A stretch of DNA of 6,032 nucleotides from Moduliflexus sp964602655 (GTDB lineage Bacteria > Moduliflexota > Moduliflexia > Moduliflexales > Moduliflexaceae). Under the pieces are notes generated by a model. That model was given only the letters and a program-made list of their open reading frames with translations, did not search any database and was not told the DNA's origin. Positions within the stretch are counted from its first letter, which is position 1; each line of letters begins with the position of its first letter. The stretch is taken from assembly GCA_964602655.1 (NCBI GenBank), contig CAZRSF010000131.1:1-6032 (forward strand), given 5' to 3'. The translations under genes were made by a program, and so were the position numbers. Shown here piece by piece: positions 1-5,726 of this stretch.

Positions 1-34
1 AAGAATCATTTATGAATCTTTTGTCTATTAAAAA

Positions 35-862
35 CTAATGATTTAATGTAGTAGGGTCTTGCGAGGCGAGCCGCTCCCGGATCGTCAAACTCTGCTGATA
101 CAAAGTCAACGCGTCCATCATGTCACCCAATTGAATCTGTGCGTCGCCGAGTTTTTTATAGCTGACCGATAGATCGCGCTGCGCCCAAGTATTGGCGGGG
201 TCGGCCTGTGCCAAACGCAGGCGGATATCCAAACTCTGTTGATACGCTGTCAAGGCCGTCTCCGTCTCGCCAAGTCGCATATGCACATCGCCGATACCGC
301 TATAACTGACAGCGAGATCGCGTTGCGCCCAATTATTCGCGGAGTCGACCTGCACCAGCCTTTGGCGAATCGTCAAACTCTGCTGATATGAGTTTAACGC
401 CGCCACTGTATCGCCAAGTCGCATGTGTACGTCGCCGAGCCTGTCATAGCTGACGGCGAAATGGCTTTGCACTTCCATATTCGTGGGATCGGCATGTGCA
501 AGCCGCTGACGGATATCCAAACTCTGCTGATATGAGGTCAACGCCGCCGCCATATCGCCAAGCCGCAAGTGTATATTGCCGATACTGTCATAGCTGAAAG
601 AAAGTACGAACTGCGTCTCCATATTGGCGGGATCGGCATATGCGAGCCGCTCGACAATCGCGAAACTCTGCTGATGTGCGGTCAACGCCGCCGCCATATT
701 GCCAAGCTGCATGTACACACTGCCAAGATTGTCATAGCTGATGGCGAGATCGCGTTGTGCTTGCACATTCTCCGGTTCCGCCTGCGCAAGCCGTTGGCAA
801 ATGTCCAAAAACTGCTGAAACGCGATCAACGCCGCCGCTGTGTCGCCAAATCGCATGTGCAC
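35..862 (-). CDS. TPR-repeat protein, 3' fragment (N-terminus lost)
   Basis: This encodes tetratricopeptide repeats, a helical scaffold for protein-protein contacts; no enzyme domain is visible. From residue 2 there are five full 48-residue units plus a 34-residue partial unit. Each shows the TPR pattern: LGD-x-H-x-RLGD, then AALTSYQQSLDIRQRLA, then a D-P pair, and a linker helix ending in SY. The frame ends at TAG (35-37) after a non-repeat tail. The GTG at 862 is only the first available start: the repeat pattern continues upstream as L-G-V-V (to about 873) and then stops abruptly, the frame hits a stop at 938-940, and no ribosome site is seen. The true 5' end is therefore missing, cut at the same point as the plus-strand DUF499 gene. 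TPR identity is near certain; partner and role are unknown. Confidence 0.85.
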   Translation of the reverse strand: MHMRFGDTAAALIAFQQFLDICQRLAQAEPENVQAQRDLAISYDNLGSVYMQLGNMAAALTAHQQSFAIVERLAYADPANMETQFVLSFSYDSIGNIHLRLGDMAAALTSYQQSLDIRQRLAHADPTNMEVQSHFAVSYDRLGDVHMRLGDTVAALNSYQQSLTIRQRLVQVDSANNWAQRDLAVSYSGIGDVHMRLGETETALTAYQQSLDIRLRLAQADPANTWAQRDLSVSYKKLGDAQIQLGDMMDALTLYQQSLTIRERLASQDPTTLNH

Positions 863-873
863 AACGCCGAGAC
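38..873 (-). repeat. 144-bp tandem repeats encoding TPR units
   Basis: The string CAAACTCTG or a close variant recurs every 144 bp on the plus strand, at 86, 230, 374, 518, 662 and 806. Units on the minus strand are 859-716, 715-572, 571-428, 427-284 and 283-140, with a partial unit at 139-38 and the tail of a seventh at about 873-860. The units are still similar at DNA level, so they arose by tandem duplication and can act as substrates for recombination or cause assembly errors. Confidence 0.85.
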
Positions 874-880
874 ACGGCGT
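864..880. other. Rearrangement junction with perfect inverted repeat
   Basis: ACGCCG-AGACA-CGGCGT is a perfect 6-bp inverted repeat with a 5-base spacer. It lies where TPR homology on the minus strand ends (about 871) and DUF499 homology on the plus strand begins (about 871-880). The two reading frames point away from each other and each lacks its 5' part. This geometry is expected at one end of an inversion whose breakpoints fell in two genes once on the same strand, or at an assembly chimera. The inverted repeat may be causal or coincidental. Confidence 0.6.
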
Positions 881-2388
881 TGGACGCGCTGGCGGATAAA
901 TGCTATTATTTGGAGCGCGACAACAAACGCTACCGCTTCAGCGTCTCGCCGAAACTGAACAAATGGTTTTCCGACCGCAGCCCCACCATCGAAGCGGCGC
1001 AGATTCGCGATCAGGTCATGCAGGAAATCCGCAAAGCCTTTGCGACGCCGACGATACCGGTCATGTATCCGCACAACAGCGGCGATCTGCCGGATCGCCC
1101 GGTGTTGACGTTAGCGGTGTTGTCGCCGGATTACGCCTATGACGACCCGCAGACGCGGCAATTCATCGAAACGCTGACGAAGCAGCATGGCGCGTCGTCG
1201 CGCACGCATAAAAACGTGCTGCTCTGGGCTGTGCCGCATGACCGCGCAAAATTGCATGACATCGCGCGGGCATGGCTCACCTGGCAGACCATTCTCGAAG
1301 AAATCCACTCCGGTCAATCGTTGCAGCAGCTTGACCAGGCCGAACGCGACAAACTCGGCAAAGAGGTCAAAGAGAAGCTGGACAAAACCCGGCGCGACCT
1401 GCGCGACGACGTCTGGCAGACCTACCGGCATATCGGGCTGCTCAAACCCGACCAGACGATTGATCTGATTGACCTCGGCCCGGCCAACGTCAGCGCCGCG
1501 CCTTCCCTGACAGAGCGCATCGTGCAGCAATTGCAGCGTTATGATTATGTCGTCAACAGCGTCAGCACCTCGTATTTGGCGCGTAACTGGTCCGGCGCGG
1601 CCAAAGAATGGAATACGAAAGCCTTGCGGGACATGTTTTTCGCCTCGCCGAAATTCCCGCGCCTTTTGCAGCCCGACACGCTGAAACAGACGATTTCGCA
1701 GGGCGTCAATAACGGCCTGTTCGCCTATATCGGCGCGAAAACCGACAGCGGCGACTATGCCCTGTTTTATTATCAGGGCAAACCGCCGCTGCATCCCGAA
1801 GACGTGGAAATTTCCGAAGACACGTTCATTCTCTCGAAACCTGCCGCCGACTATTATGTCCAGCATAAAGATCGGACGCTCGATCTCTTCACGGTGACGC
1901 CGCAGCACACAACCGTGAAGATCGGCGAACGGGTGACGTTTACGGCGCAGGCGTCGGATACGGACGGCAATGTGATGGATTTGCCGGTTTTATGGGAAAG
2001 CGCCGGCAATGAAATGGTTGCGCCCGGCGTGTTTCTCGCCAAAGAAGAGGCTGGCGAGTTTACGGTGACGGCGCGCGTGACGCATCAACAGCAGGAAAAG
2101 ACGGCGACGGCGCGGGTGCGCGTGCTGCCGAACGAGGCTGCGCCCGGTTCGCCTATTGGTGAGCCGCAGGCGCGGAATATCACGCAGATCGGCTGGCGCG
2201 GAAATGTGACCGGGCCGAAATGGATGAATTTTTATATGAAAGTCCTCTCTCGGTTTGCCAGCGATCATCGCATGGAAATCGGATTGCATGTCACCATCGC
2301 CCGCCCGGAAGGGATTTCGCCGCAAAAAATTGATGAGATGAAAATGGCGTTGCGGGATTTGGGGCTGTCGGATGAGTTGGAAGAGTAA
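871..2388 (+). CDS. DUF499-family ATPase (COG1483-type), C-terminal fragment
   Basis: This is the C-terminal half of a DUF499 protein. These are large AAA+-type ATPases, usually about 1000 residues, often found beside DUF1156 DNA methylases in defence-like clusters (family knowledge, from memory). Homology begins with ALDALADKCYYLERD and passes through RYRFSVSPKLNKW. A charged helical segment follows around 1320-1410. An Ig-like beta domain lies at about 1885-2130 (FTVTP, then VKIGERVTFTAQA, ending EFTVTARV). The family C-terminus follows: GPKWMNFYMKVLSRFA, then ALRDLGL. The Walker A and B region is absent. The frame is open back to a GTG at 757, but those 38 codons are antisense to the TPR gene and resemble nothing; the next in-frame ATG is 1018. 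No promoter or ribosome site fits, so this is probably a pseudogene. It ends at TAA (2386-2388). Confidence 0.75.
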   Translation, partial: DTALDALADKCYYLERDNKRYRFSVSPKLNKWFSDRSPTIEAAQIRDQVMQEIRKAFATPTIPVMYPHNSGDLPDRPVLTLAVLSPDYAYDDPQTRQFIETLTKQHGASSRTHKNVLLWAVPHDRAKLHDIARAWLTWQTILEEIHSGQSLQQLDQAERDKLGKEVKEKLDKTRRDLRDDVWQTYRHIGLLKPDQTIDLIDLGPANVSAAPSLTERIVQQLQRYDYVVNSVSTSYLARNWSGAAKEWNTKALRDMFFASPKFPRLLQPDTLKQTISQGVNNGLFAYIGAKTDSGDYALFYYQGKPPLHPEDVEISEDTFILSKPAADYYVQHKDRTLDLFTVTPQHTTVKIGERVTFTAQASDTDGNVMDLPVLWESAGNEMVAPGVFLAKEEAGEFTVTARVTHQQQEKTATARVRVLPNEAAPGSPIGEPQARNITQIGWRGNVTGPKWMNFYMKVLSRFASDHRMEIGLHVTIARPEGISPQKIDEMKMALRDLGLSDELEE

Positions 2389-2395
2389 ATTTTAC

Positions 2396-2411
2396 CGCAG
2401 AGACGCAGAGG
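2396..2411. repeat. Short CGCAGAG-type intergenic repeat
   Basis: CGCAGAGACGCAGAGG sits 7 bases after the DUF499 stop. The 11-base core CGCAGAGACGC recurs at 2886-2896 in the same intergenic mosaic. CGCAGAG-type iterations between genes recur in many environmental bacterial genomes (recollection). Here it separates the DUF499 end from an unrelated gene remnant, so it may mark an old insertion or recombination edge. Confidence 0.4.
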
Positions 2412-2416
2412 GGCGC

Positions 2417-2518
2417 AACATCCCTGTCGCCGGACCGACCGAGTTTTTTGTTCAGGCAGTGGATAACGCAGGAAATGTGGCGGTTGACGAATGTGGCGGC
2501 GCGTGTTATATGCTGCCG
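2417..2518 (+). pseudogene. Remnant of a secreted/surface protein C-terminus
   Basis: Thirty-four codons include PTEFFVQAVDNAGNVAVD. This is typical of beta-sandwich or Ig-like ends of large extracellular bacterial proteins, where a VQAVDNAGN string closes a repeat domain. The frame has no start of its own: it runs back through the CGCAGAG repeat into the DUF499 3' end (ATG at 2372), and downstream it enters the terminator as low-quality sequence to a stop at 2744-2746. A ten-base string, AATGTGGCGG, occurs twice in the fragment, a sign of local duplication. It was probably the last part of a gene that used the terminator at 2538. Family identity is uncertain. Confidence 0.45.
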
Positions 2519-2537
2519 TTGTTTACGGCTTCTTCCC

Positions 2538-2579
2538 AAACACCCCTTGCGCTTCGGCGTAAGGGGTGTTTTCGTTTTT
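2538..2579 (+). terminator. Intrinsic terminator with UUCG loop
   Basis: A 15-bp stem (2538-2552 with 2557-2571, one G-U pair) closes on a TTCG tetraloop and runs into TTTCGTTTTT. The stem arms are AAACACCCCTTGCGC and GCGTAAGGGGTGTTT. It would end plus-strand transcripts from the DUF499 fragment and the surface-protein remnant. Confidence 0.85.
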
Positions 2580-2590
2580 CCCGCAGGAAC

Positions 2591-2625
2591 ACAAAAACCC
2601 AGTCAGGGTTCAGTCCCCTGACTGG
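2591..2625 (-). terminator. Hairpin resembling a minus-strand terminator
   Basis: CCAGTCAGGG (2599-2608) and CCCTGACTGG (2616-2625) form a perfect 10-bp stem with a 7-base loop. Read on the minus strand it is followed by GTTTTTGT, a short T-run. There is no plus-strand T-run. No minus-strand gene now lies to the right, so it may be left over from an earlier arrangement. Confidence 0.4.
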
Positions 2626-3038
2626 ATTAGTCTCTATGATGCAGATGCCGAATTTCTTGACGTTGTTTACTTGTTCACGGAACATTTGCATGAATATGCA
2701 TAGACATGTCCTCCGTTGCCATATAGAATACGTTCTGTATCAATAGCTATGTGCAAACAGTTAATGATGATAATTCGCGCCGTCACATTAGTCAATTCAT
2801 TTCATCAGGTCATAAGGCGAAACGATGTTAACGAACCGTTCGAAGTATGAACGCAATTTCAAAAATCTATGAATTTTACTGCATACGCAGAGACGCGATC
2901 TGTCTATGGATCTGTACATTTGCCGATTATACGGTCAAAATAGATATTATGCAACGCCGTTCAGATGCCGCTCGGATGCCTGGGATCGCCGACATCCTGT
3001 CGGCAGAATACCGGCGATCCCGATGTATCGGCATAGAC
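2626..3038. other. Gene-poor intergenic mosaic
   Basis: No convincing gene is present. A 66-codon plus frame (2847-3047) has no ribosome site and a composition unlike a protein. A second copy of the CGCAGAGACGC core lies at 2886-2896. A weak promoter-like pair (TTGCCA at 2716, TATCAA at 2738) has nothing convincing downstream. The right side carries the GGCGATCCC motif cluster. Confidence 0.5.
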
Positions 3039-3060
3039 TTGACGTGATGCTGGCGATCCC
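2976..3060. repeat. Cluster of inverted/direct GGCGATCCC motifs
   Basis: GGGATCGCCG (2982-2991) and CGGCGATCCC (3012-3021) form a perfect 10-bp inverted repeat. A third copy, TGGCGATCCC (3051-3060), follows in the same orientation as the second. Inside lies a smaller perfect hairpin, CCGACA-TCC-TGTCGG (2989-3003), and outside ATGCC (2976-2980) can pair with GGCAT (3030-3034). The third copy lies between the -35 and -10 of the promoter before the glycosyltransferase. It could be a dispersed palindromic element, a regulator site, or both. Confidence 0.55.
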
Positions 3061-3067
3061 ATAAAAT
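3039..3067 (+). promoter_or_regulatory. Sigma70-like promoter for the glycan gene pair
   Basis: TTGACG (-35, 3039-3044) and TAAAAT (-10, 3062-3067) each match the consensus at 5 of 6 bases and are 17 bp apart. Transcription would begin near 3074, leaving about 125 bases of leader before the glycosyltransferase ATG at 3199. It is the best promoter seen in this intergenic region. The spacer contains a GGCGATCCC motif copy. Confidence 0.6.
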
Positions 3068-3141
3068 GTTGGCATAAAATATGAAAAGTTAAACAATAGA
3101 ACTCTGCAAAAAATTATTTCTACGCAAGCAAACCGCACGGC

Positions 3142-3198
3142 ATGGAGGAGCGCGCCGTTCTCCGAACCAGATAGAAGCCGGAACGCGCGAACAGAGAG
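3142..3198 (+). promoter_or_regulatory. Structured leader with displaced Shine-Dalgarno
   Basis: A strong GGAGGAG (3144-3150) lies 48 bases before the ATG at 3199, too far to serve it directly. Between them CGCGCCGTTC (3151-3160) can pair with GAACGCGCG (3181-3189) with one bulged base, which would bring the site closer to the start. A purine run, AGAGAG, directly abuts the ATG. A 10-codon frame (ATG 3142, TAG 3172-3174) also lies here. Control at the translation level is possible but unproven. Confidence 0.35.
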
Positions 3199-4359
3199 AT
3201 GAACATTCTCATCATCAATTATGAATTTCCTCCGATTGGCGGAGGGGGCGGGGTTGCAACGTACTACATCGCGCGGGAATTGGCGCAAAAAGGTCATGCC
3301 GTCAACGTGCTGACCTCGCATTTTCGCGAACTGCGCTGGCGCGAAACGCTTGAAGAGATTGAAATTTTCCGCGTGCCTGTGTTGCGGAAACGCCGCGATT
3401 ATTGCAGCGTGATCGAAATGGCGTCGTTCATTTTGAGTTCCCTCCCGATGCTGTTTTATCTTATTCTCACGCGACGATACGACTTGATTCACATCTTTTT
3501 CGGCGTCCCCAGCGGCCCGTTAGGATATGTCGCCAAAAAGCTGTTCGGCATTCCGTATCTGATTCGCATGGGCGGCGGCGACGTGCCGGGCTTTCGCCCC
3601 TTTCAATACAAACATCTCTACAAAATCCTGAAACCCGCCTTCAACGTCTTATGGCGCAACGCCGATTTTTTGGTCGCCAACAGCGATGGGCTGCGCGACA
3701 TGGCGGTCAAAGCGTTCCCCAATCTGCCGATTCAGGTCATTCCTAACGGCGTGGATTTGGAGCGATTCACCAACGGCCACGCCCGCTGTCCGGCGGAAGA
3801 AGTGCGCATGTTGTTCGTGTCGAGGCTGATTCGCAGAAAAGGATTGCAATTTTTGATTGACGCCATTCCGCAGGTTGTGAAAGAAGCGAAATATCCGTTT
3901 ACGATCAAGGTGGTCGGCGATGGGCCGGATAAAGACGGATTTGTCGCGCAGGCCGAAGAACTCGGCGTCGGCAGATATTTTCGATTCGTCGGTTATGTGG
4001 ATCATGGCAAACTCCCGGAATACTACCTCGACGCTGATGTCTTCATCTTGCCGTCCTTGGCGGAAGGGATGCCGAATGTCGTGTTAGAAGCAATCGGCAG
4101 CGGCTTGCCGGTCGTGGCGACGCGAGTTGCGGGAAGCGAAGACCTCGTGCGCGACGGCGACAACGGATTTTTAGTCGAACCCCGCGATGTCAATGCGCTT
4201 GCGCAAGCGCTGATCGCCCTGATCAATCAGCGCGGCCTGCGGGAAAAGATGGGGCTTCGCAGTAAGCATATCGCCCGTGGCTACTCCTGGGAATTCGTCG
4301 CGGAAGCCTACGCCCGGTTATACGAACAGACCCGAAAGACAGAAGAGAGACATTATTGA
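3199..4359 (+). CDS. GT4-family glycosyltransferase
   Basis: A GT-B fold retaining glycosyltransferase (group 1, CAZy GT4-like) of 386 residues, the usual length. It would move a sugar from a nucleotide-activated donor to a glycan or lipid-linked acceptor at the inner face of the cytoplasmic membrane. The N-terminal domain opens with NYEFPPIGGGGGVA (residues 7-20), the glycine-rich loop of the family. A hydrophobic stretch at 71-90 may touch the membrane. The C-terminal domain has IPNGVDLERF (181-190), SRLIRRKG (208-215, with the R and K that bind donor phosphates), VVGDGPD (238-244) and the EX7E motif (E289, E297) in AEGMPNVVLEAIGSGLP. The ATG follows a structured leader and a promoter at 3039. 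The methyltransferase begins 51-69 bp after the TGA, so the two are probably one operon. Donor and acceptor cannot be told. Confidence 0.9.
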   Translation: MNILIINYEFPPIGGGGGVATYYIARELAQKGHAVNVLTSHFRELRWRETLEEIEIFRVPVLRKRRDYCSVIEMASFILSSLPMLFYLILTRRYDLIHIFFGVPSGPLGYVAKKLFGIPYLIRMGGGDVPGFRPFQYKHLYKILKPAFNVLWRNADFLVANSDGLRDMAVKAFPNLPIQVIPNGVDLERFTNGHARCPAEEVRMLFVSRLIRRKGLQFLIDAIPQVVKEAKYPFTIKVVGDGPDKDGFVAQAEELGVGRYFRFVGYVDHGKLPEYYLDADVFILPSLAEGMPNVVLEAIGSGLPVVATRVAGSEDLVRDGDNGFLVEPRDVNALAQALIALINQRGLREKMGLRSKHIARGYSWEFVAEAYARLYEQTRKTEERHY

Positions 4360-4388
4360 AAAGAAGGTTTTACCGACCCTTTGCCCCT

Positions 4389-4478
4389 GGAGGGGAAATA
4401 ATGTCTCATCTTGCATTGCGGAATCGCTGTGAAGACGAGACAATTTGCGTTCGGCAGAAATTGGCAGCAGTACGTTGA
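4389..4478 (+). promoter_or_regulatory. Strong ribosome site and out-of-frame 25-codon ORF
   Basis: GGAGGGG (4389-4395) lies 5 bases before ATG 4401, a near-ideal start. That frame runs only 25 codons to TGA (4476-4478) and is one base out of phase with the methyltransferase. Reading from ATG 4401 and slipping forward one base near 4438-4441 gives EDE joined to QFAFGRNW, a natural-looking N-terminus. It may be a one-base indel, a recoding site, or a short coupled leader ORF. The ribosome site overlaps a small hairpin, CCCC-TGGA-GGGG (4384-4395). Confidence 0.5.
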
Positions 4479-5217
4479 ACACGCGCTGACCCCGGCAAAA
4501 ATCGCACAGGCGCGGCAGGCGTTTCGGCAGTTATGCGAGGGCGTGACATTCGAAGGCCGAACCTTTTTGGATATCGGATTCGGGCAGGGACTTGCGCTTT
4601 GCTTTGCGCAGGAAATGGGCGCACACGTGCTGGGAATTGATGTTGACGATGACAACGTGCCATCGCTGGAAAAAACACTCGTTTCGTTTAATTTTCCCTG
4701 TCCGCCGTCGTTTCGAATCGCTTCGATTTTAGATCACGCCTTCCTCGAAGATTTACGCTGCAACGGTCAATTCGACATCGTGCATTCGTGGGGCGTTCTG
4801 CATCATACCGGCGATATGTGGCAGGCGATCCGCAACGCTGCCGGATTAGTCAAACCTGACGGATTTTTCATTCTTTCCATTTATAATCGGCACTGGTCAT
4901 CGCCGTTATGGCGAGCAATCAAATGGAGCTATAATCACGCGCCGCGCTCCATTCAGCGCCTGTTCATTCTCGTGTTTTATCCCATCATCTATGTCGCCAA
5001 ATTCCTTGTCACCGGCCAGAATCCGAAACGCAAACAGCGCGGCATGGATTTTTTCTATGACGTGGTAGATTGGGTCGGCGGCTATCCGTATGAATACGCC
5101 AGTATAGAAGCGATCACCGCCTTCGTCTGTCCCCTCGATTTCGACGTCGCGCGCATCATCCCAGCCAACATCCCCACTGCCTGCAACCAGTTTGTGTTCA
5201 GGAAACGACTGGGATAA
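4429..5217 (+). CDS. Class I SAM-dependent methyltransferase
   Basis: Transfers a methyl group from S-adenosylmethionine. The Rossmann-fold motifs are clear: FLDIGFGQGLALCFA (motif I, 4564-4608), GIDVD (post-I acidic residues), FDIVHSWGVLHH (4771-4806) and the KPDGFFILSIY strand. The downstream RGMDFFYDVVDWVGGYPYEYA and the CNQFVFRKR end resemble UbiG-like methyltransferases of O-antigen and polysaccharide clusters, so a sugar or glycan-precursor substrate fits better than quinone (inference from context). A hydrophobic stretch lies at about 4957-5007. I chose GTG 4429, which gives MKTRQFAFGRNW, the usual start of the family; TTG 4411 is an alternative. Neither has a good ribosome site, while ATG 4401, which does, is in another frame. 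About 262 residues; probably co-transcribed with the glycosyltransferase. Confidence 0.85.
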   Translation: MKTRQFAFGRNWQQYVEHALTPAKIAQARQAFRQLCEGVTFEGRTFLDIGFGQGLALCFAQEMGAHVLGIDVDDDNVPSLEKTLVSFNFPCPPSFRIASILDHAFLEDLRCNGQFDIVHSWGVLHHTGDMWQAIRNAAGLVKPDGFFILSIYNRHWSSPLWRAIKWSYNHAPRSIQRLFILVFYPIIYVAKFLVTGQNPKRKQRGMDFFYDVVDWVGGYPYEYASIEAITAFVCPLDFDVARIIPANIPTACNQFVFRKRLG

Positions 5218-5317
5218 ACCGGTATCCCGGAACAGATTGCACACGTGACCAGATTGCTTGTAGAGTAGGTCGAAGAGTTTGCGAACGAAGAACCTGAAAC
5301 AAATCTAAGGACAATCT

Positions 5318-5671
5318 ATGTCAGCATATATTCCATTATTCATTACCGTTGAACCTGATACCCTGCATGTCGAAACCATCCTTCAGCATCCTGACGTGTC
5401 ACCTCTGACCGTGAAACGAGTCGCGACTTCAGAGAGCGAGGCCTCTCCGGTGGCATACACCGCCACAATTCGCTGGCGTAAATCATCTGATAATGGTTTA
5501 TACTATGATCCATCATACGGAACGGGGCCGTTCCTTTAGGATGAGTGGGAGAATGCCTCACTTGATGGATTTTTCTATGATGCTCCAATCGGAAATGACG
5601 GAAAAGAAAAAATCATGGTCAAAAAAAATGATATAACTATTCAGGAAGTCACCTTTAACCCGAAATGGTAA
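5318..5671 (+). pseudogene. Unknown small gene interrupted by in-frame TAG
   Basis: ATG 5318 has AAGGA (5307-5311) 6 bases upstream, so it is a credible start. The first 73 codons (MSAYIPLFITVEPDTLHVE through SYGTGPFL) end at TAG (5537-5539). The same frame then stays open for 43 more protein-like codons (DEWENASLDGFFYDAP to EVTFNPKW) up to TAA (5669-5671), for a total of 117 codons. The simplest reading is a recent nonsense mutation, or a sequencing error, in a roughly 117-residue gene. If the stop is real, a 73-residue product is made. No family, signal peptide or membrane segment was recognised. The acidic, aromatic-rich sequence and pairing with another small gene recall immunity-type cargo, but nothing proves it. 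Confidence 0.6.
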
Positions 5672-5726
5672 AACAGTTAGACAATATCGGAAACATCTGT
5701 TGTCATGATATGTTCCAAGGGAGAAA

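Noticed and set aside
1..34. TPR frame staying open past its TAG (35-37) to the window edge
   Set aside because: The continuation does not follow the 48-residue repeat pattern and is AT-rich, so the TAG looks like the real end.
569..958. 129-codon plus frame across the junction
   Set aside because: Antisense to the TPR units and, beyond the junction, out of frame with DUF499; it only mirrors the 144-bp repeats.
1111..1908. 265-codon minus-strand frame
   Set aside because: It lies antisense to the DUF499 fragment, whose plus-frame motifs are unmistakable; its arginine-rich, motif-free translation is a shadow of GC-rich codons.
2716..2743. Promoter-like TTGCCA/TATCAA pair
   Set aside because: The -10 is weak and no gene follows for more than 400 bases, past a better promoter.
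2372..2746. 124-codon plus frame as an intact gene
   Set aside because: It starts inside the DUF499 3' end, reads through a repeat and a terminator, and only its central 34 codons look like protein.
2847..3047. 66-codon plus frame
   Set aside because: No ribosome site, runs through the palindromic motif cluster, and its residue make-up is not protein-like.
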